DNA of 11,430 nucleotides, from the NCBI GenBank assembly GCA_913048145.1, contig CAJWVP010000054.1:1-11430 (forward strand), read 5' to 3'. Within the stretch, counting starts at the first letter, position 1. The number at the start of each line of letters is the position of its first letter. Under the pieces are notes generated by a model. That model worked only from the letters and a program-made list of their open reading frames with translations, had not been told where the DNA came from and did no database searches. The translations under genes and the position numbers were made by a program. Shown here one piece after another: positions 6,450 to 11,430 of the stretch. This DNA is from an uncultured Rhodospirillaceae bacterium. GTDB lineage: Bacteria > Pseudomonadota > Alphaproteobacteria > Rhodospirillales > Casp-alpha2.

Positions 6450-6731
6450 AGAGGCGCGCCGGACGCAACCAGGATATCGCAAGACCCGGCGATGGCGAGG
6501 CCGCCGCCCAGCGTCGGACTGTTAAGCGTCGCGATCATTGGCTTCGTTGACTCCACGATCGTGCGATAACCGTTAGGGGCATTTGGGCTCGTGGCCGACC
6601 GGTCTCCAGGATCGCATTTCCCGTCGGCGCCAACCTTGATGTCAGCGTCTTCGCAAAACAACTCACCCTTTCTCGTCAGCACAGTTGCCTGGACGTTATT
6701 TTGGTCGCTAATGGCGTCGAAGCGCTGCTAT
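6450..6731 (-). pseudogene. Remnant of an enoyl-CoA hydratase/isomerase gene
   Basis: One minus-strand frame reads like the N-terminal half of a crotonase-fold enzyme. FDAISDQ leads into ATVLTRKGELFCEDADIKV, matching the family's VLTGxGxxFCxGADxK, and later STKPMIATLNSPTLGGGLAI then AGSCDILVAS, matching KPxIAAVNGxxxGGGxxLAxxCDxxIA. Homology stops near 6450, about halfway through a normal 260-aa protein, and the frame then runs unrelated codons into the SDR start. At its N-terminal side a TAG stop interrupts the frame a few codons before FDAIS, and no start precedes it. The usual glycines of GAD and VNG are changed to D and S. It is therefore a truncated, decayed gene rather than a functional one. 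Its place between the M20 and SDR genes suggests the block once included a hydratase step. Confidence 0.8.
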
Positions 6732-6839
6732 ATCTGGCTGACGAATTGCTAGTCTGAAGCGTTTACCGGAGGATTGTCAGGGGTAACGACCGCGACGAAG
6801 TCTTAGTACAATAAACCTGACCAACTCAATTGACACTCG

Positions 6840-8003
6840 TCAACTCTCGCAAACCCGATCCATAAGCCGACCCAGGAACGCTTCACAGGCGTCGATCTGC
6901 TCCATCTCGATGAACTCGTTAGGCTTGTGGGCTTGATCGATGGATCCCGGACCGCACACGACCGTGGGAATATTGGCGCGCTGATGGAACAAGCCTGCTT
7001 CTGTACCGAATGCTACCTTGGCGTGGTCGTTGCGTCCGGCCAAGGCCTTGACGAACGTGACCACTTCGGTGTCCACATCCATCTCCAGACCCGGCATATC
7101 ATTGACCAGATCGATTGTAATGCCCGTGTCAGAACTGGTGGCGTGCATGCGCGTTTCCAATTCATCGCGGGCAAAGGTGCGAATTTCGTCTTCCAGGGCT
7201 TGTGGATCCTGCAGCCCCACATATCGAAACTCGTACTCGAAGACACAGTCCTTGGGTACGATATTTAGTTGGGTGCCGCCGTGAACGGTTCCGGCGTGTA
7301 CCGTCGTGTGAGTGACATCGTAAAGCTCGTCATGCGGTCCCTCATCCGCAATGCGGTCGGCCAAGTCGCTGAGAAAGGCAATGAGGCGGGAGGCGTATTC
7401 TATGGCGTTGACGCCATGCGGCGCGAGGCTGGAATGGGCTTCGAGACCGCGCACATGCACCCGATAGCTCCGCTTTCCCTTATGACCGGTAATTACTTGC
7501 ATACTTGTGGGTTCACCGATGATGCACATGGCTGGTTTCACGGGCATGCCGTTAAGCGCTTCAATGAGGCGGCGAACCCCGATGCAACCAACTTCCTCAT
7601 CATAAGAGAACGCTAAGTGGATGGGGGTTTTGAGGCCCCGAGCCTGGAATTTTGGCAATTGGGCCAGGGTAATGGCAATGAAGCTTTTCATGTCCGACGT
7701 ACCCCGGCCATATAGACGACTTCCCTTTTTAGTCACGTTGAAAGGGTTCGTATCCCACTCCTGACCGTCAATGGGGACAACATCCGTGTGTCCCGAGAGC
7801 ATCACGCCGGAAGTATTTGTATCGCCAACCGTGGCGTAGAGATTAGCTTTTGTGCCTTCTTCATTGTGGATCAGCTGGCTGTCGATTCCGAGGTCGATTA
7901 GATAATCTTGAATGAATGCAATGAGTTCGAGATTGGATTCTCGGCTCGTGGTGTCGAAAGAGATCAGTTTTTCAATAAATTCAATGGATTTGCTGTCAGC
8001 CAT
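6840..8003 (-). CDS. M20 family metallopeptidase, acetylornithine deacetylase (ArgE)-like
   Basis: A 387-aa co-catalytic zinc hydrolase of the M20/ArgE-DapE family that removes an acyl group from an amino-acid nitrogen. Metal and catalytic residues are complete: H72 and D74 in SGHTDVVP, bridging D104 in GRGTSDMK, catalytic E136 and metal-binding E137 in YDEEVG, E164 in GEPT, and H359 in AHKPNEF. The dimerisation (lid) domain lies at about 175-295 with HVRGLEAHSS. Similarity is closest to ArgE, and length fits. Translation starts at 8003 with AGGA five bases upstream. In this location an arginine-biosynthesis role is not obvious, because no other arg gene is present and the downstream same-strand genes are catabolic; related enzymes often act as deacylases in degradation clusters. 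It would be the first gene of the minus-strand block, although about 440 bp with the hydratase remnant separate it from the SDR. Confidence 0.92.
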   Translation of the reverse strand: MADSKSIEFIEKLISFDTTSRESNLELIAFIQDYLIDLGIDSQLIHNEEGTKANLYATVGDTNTSGVMLSGHTDVVPIDGQEWDTNPFNVTKKGSRLYGRGTSDMKSFIAITLAQLPKFQARGLKTPIHLAFSYDEEVGCIGVRRLIEALNGMPVKPAMCIIGEPTSMQVITGHKGKRSYRVHVRGLEAHSSLAPHGVNAIEYASRLIAFLSDLADRIADEGPHDELYDVTHTTVHAGTVHGGTQLNIVPKDCVFEYEFRYVGLQDPQALEDEIRTFARDELETRMHATSSDTGITIDLVNDMPGLEMDVDTEVVTFVKALAGRNDHAKVAFGTEAGLFHQRANIPTVVCGPGSIDQAHKPNEFIEMEQIDACEAFLGRLMDRVCES

Positions 8004-8514
8004 GATTGTCCTGTTCGACGGTCAAGAAGAACGTTGAGAAAAGCAGGTTTCCGGCGGCGCTGCAATTCGGCATATAAACAAATTTGTTGCCAGCGTGTCT
8101 GTCTACGTGCCTTGGCAGGATTAAGGGATTTTTTGAAGGGCATGAGTTTGGCGAACCACGTGGCGATCCATAATTTCTTAATCGCGCGCCGCGTTAAACA
8201 GTTCGCGGTGCCCATGGACTTGATCTGGACGCCGAGTGAGCGACCAACTAGCTATTTTACCGCCATTACGTGGCTGTGAACATTCTGACCGTTATTTATG
8301 GTGTGAATAAGGTTGTTATACGCCGATCAACGCTGCTAATCCGGACGGAGCTCTCGCTATCGATAACCTCTGCGTCGCGACTGTCTGAGCTTTGGGTGAG
8401 GTCCCAACGGTATTGTCTATGCCGCTTTCCTCAAATAGGTTCACGACTCGATTGGCGTTTGCGTTCGCCTATCGGGTCTATCTCTTGACCGAACTCGCCT
8501 AGGTATCAGTATTA
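8004..8514. other. Intergenic region between the M20 gene and the glycosyltransferase operon
   Basis: About 510 bp that must contain the divergent promoters of the M20 gene and the glycosyltransferase operon. I see no recognisable gene. A minus-strand open frame at 7964-8215 (83 codons, basic, RRR/KK-rich) overlaps the start of the M20 gene and lacks a ribosome binding site. A plus-strand frame at 8270-8488 is equally unconvincing. TTGACC at 8485-8490 resembles a -35, but the matching -10 would fall on the start codon at 8515. Confidence 0.5.
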
Positions 8515-10764
8515 ATGCGAATTATCGTCAACGCCATCTCTGCGAACACCGGTGGGATCGTTACATATACAAACAACCTGATCGAATTCTTCGCCACCCG
8601 CGAGATCGACGTGATTGTCTACGTTCCTAGGTGGTTTGAAACCTCGCGCTTTGCTGGTATGCCTGTGTCGGTCCAAATCGTCAAAACACGGTTTTATGGG
8701 CCTTGGCACCGGTTCCTATGGGAGCAGTTTGTTTGGCGGCGAATTATCAAGAATAGCGGCGCGGACCTCGTCTTTTCCTCGGCGAACTACGGCGTCTTGT
8801 TTCCGCCAATTCCGCAAGTGCTTCTTGTTCAGGGCGAGATTTACCTAAATCCAATTTATCGTAAGCTGGTTCTTCCGAACTTGAGTTGGCGCGAGCGGAT
8901 ATCGGCGTTTCTTCGCCGCAATCTCATGCTAATTTCCGCCCGGCATTCCCAGTTGACGATTTTTCCATCAGAAGTGGCTATGAACGCCGCGCTCGATTTC
9001 GACGCCAGCTTGTCGGATCATTCAATCGTCAATTACCTGGGTGTTAACCCCCGATTTTCTGAACAGGCGCGTCGTCGGCAGTGGCGCGAAGACGGAACAA
9101 TTCGGTTGCTCTACGTTTCTGTCTATTATCCTCATAAGGATCCGACAACCCTAGCAAATGCAACTTTGCTGCTTAGGACGCAGGGTATCTCGGTGTCTAC
9201 GCGGATCACCATGGAGAAATCTGATTTTGCCGCGTGGGATAATGCGTCTATTGAATTGGCCTACATGTCTGACTCGAAATTCGACGAATGTCTGACAATG
9301 GGCCGCATCGAGCATGAAGAGTTAAGCAATGCTCTCTCTGATTTCGACGCGTTTGTGTTTCCGTCTATGGCAGAGACATTCGGATTTCCGATGGTTGAAG
9401 CGATGCGCGCAGGTGTGCCGCTAATCGTTTCGGATATTCCTGTTCACAGAGAAATTTGCGGCGATGCGGCCGTATTTTTCGAATTGGGGAATGCTGAAGA
9501 TCTTGCCAGCCAGATTATGGAGTTGGATCGAAACGCGAAAAGACGATCACAACTTGTAAAGACCGGTATTCAACGTGCGAAAACACAATTTACCTGGAAC
9601 AACCATATCGACGGCCTGACGGCTGAGATGCGGCGAATTTGTTCTCCCGATCGTTTCAAGCTGTTGGTCAACGCCTTGCACGCCCGATCGGGCGGAGGCG
9701 TAACTTACCTGCACAACATGCTGCCCCTCCTCAATGAGGAAGATGGCTTGGAAGTTCATGTCTGCCTGCACGAAGACCAGACGGAAATCCTGCCGACGAA
9801 CTTGTCGAATATCATTTATCATGTCCAGCGCTATCGGCGGGGATTTTGGCGTGTTCTGTTTCGCGAACAAATCGACTTGCCGCGACTGGTCCGCCGCTTG
9901 GGTTTGGATGCAACTTTTTCGCCGGCTAACTACGGGCCGTTCCTAGCGAAGAATCACGTGATCCTCATCCGGAACGCCGTTTCGGTCGGCTTTGTCGAGC
10001 GGCGTCCGGTGAAATTGGCCTATTGGGTGCTTCTGTACCTGGCCACCATGTTCTCGTTGATCACGTGTCGTCGCGCCATCGCTGTTTCTTCGTATGCAAA
10101 GAAAGGGATTCAAAGCGCCTTCTGGTCCTTGCTTGGAGACAGAATGATCGTTGTTCCACATGGCGTGGACCGGACCTATTTGAGCAGCAATCAGAATGAC
10201 GACCGGGACAAGTTCTTGCTATCCGTCTCCGACATCTATGTGCAGAAAAATTTTATCGCGTTGATACGAGCGATTGCCAATTTGCGTGAAAGTATCCCGG
10301 ATATTCGGTTGAAAGTTGCGGGCAGTCCTGTAGATGCCGAATACTTCGCGGCGTTGAAGGCGTTGATCACTGAACAGCACCTCGATGAGCACGTGGAATT
10401 CTTGGGACATGTTTCAGTAAACGAGTTGAAAAAGCTCTACGGGCGGTGCCGCATCTTTGTCTTTCCATCGACGGTCGAAACATTCGGTAACCCGCTTGTC
10501 GAAGCAATGGCATGCAGTGCCCCAATTGCCAGTTCGAACACGGCCGCCATGCCTGAAGTTTTAGGTGATGCCGCGGTCTATTTTGATCCATACGACGTAG
10601 ACAATATAACCGATGTGTTGCGTGAGTTATATAACGATCCTGATGCGCGGGAGATTCTGTCGCACAAAGCTCGGGAACGGGCGCGCCGGTTTGTCTGGGA
10701 AGAAACAAAAAAACGCACTCTGGAAGTTATTCGCGGTTCCGACGAAGCCTTGGTAAGCAAATGA
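8515..10764 (+). CDS. Tandem two-domain GT4-type glycosyltransferase
   Basis: A 749-aa protein made of two complete GT-B fold glycosyltransferases of GT4 type fused head to tail, joined near residue 378. Both halves begin with a glycine-rich first strand (IIVNAISANTGG at 3-14; LLVNALHARSGGG at 383-395) and have an ANYG motif (90-93; 471-474). Each also has a phosphate-binding lysine (K208 in PHKDP; K578 in QKNF), the E-x7-E nucleotide-sugar motif (E287/E295 in ETFGFPMVE; E655/E663 in ETFGNPLVE) and a GDAAVFF/GDAAVYF tail. Equivalent positions are about 370-380 residues apart, so this is an old internal duplication or fusion of paralogues. Neither half has lost its key residues, so both may be active and add two successive sugars. 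It is probably cytoplasmic or membrane-associated, acting on a lipid-linked glycan. Donor and acceptor cannot be read from sequence. The following glycosyltransferase overlaps by four bases. Confidence 0.92.
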   Translation: MRIIVNAISANTGGIVTYTNNLIEFFATREIDVIVYVPRWFETSRFAGMPVSVQIVKTRFYGPWHRFLWEQFVWRRIIKNSGADLVFSSANYGVLFPPIPQVLLVQGEIYLNPIYRKLVLPNLSWRERISAFLRRNLMLISARHSQLTIFPSEVAMNAALDFDASLSDHSIVNYLGVNPRFSEQARRRQWREDGTIRLLYVSVYYPHKDPTTLANATLLLRTQGISVSTRITMEKSDFAAWDNASIELAYMSDSKFDECLTMGRIEHEELSNALSDFDAFVFPSMAETFGFPMVEAMRAGVPLIVSDIPVHREICGDAAVFFELGNAEDLASQIMELDRNAKRRSQLVKTGIQRAKTQFTWNNHIDGLTAEMRRICSPDRFKLLVNALHARSGGGVTYLHNMLPLLNEEDGLEVHVCLHEDQTEILPTNLSNIIYHVQRYRRGFWRVLFREQIDLPRLVRRLGLDATFSPANYGPFLAKNHVILIRNAVSVGFVERRPVKLAYWVLLYLATMFSLITCRRAIAVSSYAKKGIQSAFWSLLGDRMIVVPHGVDRTYLSSNQNDDRDKFLLSVSDIYVQKNFIALIRAIANLRESIPDIRLKVAGSPVDAEYFAALKALITEQHLDEHVEFLGHVSVNELKKLYGRCRIFVFPSTVETFGNPLVEAMACSAPIASSNTAAMPEVLGDAAVYFDPYDVDNITDVLRELYNDPDAREILSHKARERARRFVWEETKKRTLEVIRGSDEALVSK

Positions 10765-11430
10765 GCTCTGTGGAACGCCGCGTTCTTGTCGTAACGCTGC
10801 CTTTGGAGTTTTTCGGCGGCGTCCAATCTCAGGCCCGCTTCCTCATCAATCACCTGCAACGCCATCAATTCGAGGTTGGCGTTGCGACCTATGCCGTATG
10901 GGGATTGGGGTCCGACCTTAATGCCAGTTGGTTGCGTTCCTTGGTCGGCGGCCGCGGCCGCACAGAAATTTCTGTTGGGGCGAATGGCGGTTTCGACGCA
11001 AAAGTTGGATGCCGCTTTCCCGGGTTAGAATTCACATACACGGAGGCCTCGGAGGCTTGGCAGCGGACTATGGACAGCTATCCGCATATCGTCGCCGTTG
11101 GCGGAACGCCCGTAATTGCACACCCCGTTGTGAAGGCTGGTAGGCCATGCATTGTTTGGTGTGCGGATGACTTGGCCGGAGATCGCGATGATCGGATTAA
11201 TTCGATGTCACTCCCGCGGCGGGTTCTTGAACGACATTTGATCCGTCCCAAGCTTGAAGCGCAACAGATCGCGGTGTTGGGGGCGGGGAGCCCCGTTCGA
11301 GGGATCAGTGGACCGACGGTTGAGCGCCTCCGAAACTACGTCCCGCATTCTCATGCTGAGATTGAGCGGATGCACATACCCATCGACAGCTCGTTTTATA
11401 CGCCTCTTTCGGAAAAACCACGCAACAAAA
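10761..11430 (+). CDS. Glycosyltransferase, GT4-like (N-terminal part, cut by window edge)
   Basis: An open frame of 223 codons without a stop, running off the right end of the window. It starts at an ATG that overlaps the previous stop as ATGA, which implies translational coupling with the tandem glycosyltransferase. The N-terminus (VLVVTLPLEFFGGVQSQARFL) is a beta-strand followed by the glycine-rich loop and helix of a GT-B acceptor domain. Residues about 182-213 read ISGPTVERL through ERMHIPIDSSFYTP, matching the linker between the two Rossmann domains (the usual S-x-x-T ... IPNGVDxxxFxP) in GT4 enzymes. The nucleotide-sugar domain would lie beyond the edge. No signal peptide is seen. Its placement suggests that the tandem enzyme and this one build the same surface glycan. 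Confidence 0.85.
   Translation, partial: MSSVERRVLVVTLPLEFFGGVQSQARFLINHLQRHQFEVGVATYAVWGLGSDLNASWLRSLVGGRGRTEISVGANGGFDAKVGCRFPGLEFTYTEASEAWQRTMDSYPHIVAVGGTPVIAHPVVKAGRPCIVWCADDLAGDRDDRINSMSLPRRVLERHLIRPKLEAQQIAVLGAGSPVRGISGPTVERLRNYVPHSHAEIERMHIPIDSSFYTPLSEKPRNK

Noticed and set aside
7964..8215. Minus-strand open frame of 83 codons upstream of the M20 gene
   Set aside because: It overlaps the M20 start by 40 bases, has no ribosome binding site, and matches nothing I recognise.
8485..8515. TTGACC as a -35 element for the glycosyltransferase operon
   Set aside because: The -10 at proper distance would fall on or next to the start codon at 8515, leaving no leader.

Overview
This window looks like a chromosomal segment from an alphaproteobacterium, possibly Rhodospirillales-like or a marine relative. 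That placement is inferred from the gene content (an HspQ homologue beside small conserved-looking genes, and a BKACE/MmgE-PrpD/FCD-GntR accessory set) and from the moderate GC content; no rRNA or tRNA is present to confirm it. Nine complete protein genes, one partial gene running off the right edge and one decayed gene are supported. No CRISPR array, insertion sequence or RNA gene was seen.

Layout. (1) 21-2287: a GntR/FCD regulator on the minus strand, divergent from an MmgE/PrpD-family protein, with a GTATAC-centred candidate operator between them. (2) 2288-2802: about 515 bp with no convincing gene; its right half is AT-rich and carries the likely promoter for what follows. (3) 2803-3678: two tiny genes sharing one base (a 61-aa helical protein and a 57-aa four-cysteine zinc-ribbon protein), then hspQ. 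(4) 3685-8003: a minus-strand catabolic block, read in the order M20 deacylase (ArgE-like), remnant of an enoyl-CoA hydratase, SDR dehydrogenase, 3-hydroxyacyl-CoA-dehydrogenase-family enzyme, BKACE. (5) 8004-8514: about 510 bp without a convincing gene. (6) 8515-11430: two overlapping plus-strand glycosyltransferase genes. The first is a 749-aa protein made of two complete GT4-type halves; the second is cut by the window edge.

How the genes may work together. The 3-hydroxyacid dehydrogenase and the BKACE are a recognised biochemical pairing: oxidation of a 3-hydroxy acid to a 3-oxo acid, then acetyl-CoA-dependent cleavage to acetoacetate and a new acyl-CoA, as in carnitine breakdown. With the SDR, the M20 hydrolase and the decayed hydratase, the block reads as a small-acid or amino-acid-derivative degradation module whose substrate cannot be read from sequence. 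The GntR/MmgE pair may belong to the same module or be a separate accessory unit across the hspQ island. The glycosyltransferases look like the start of a cell-surface polysaccharide or protein-glycan operon.
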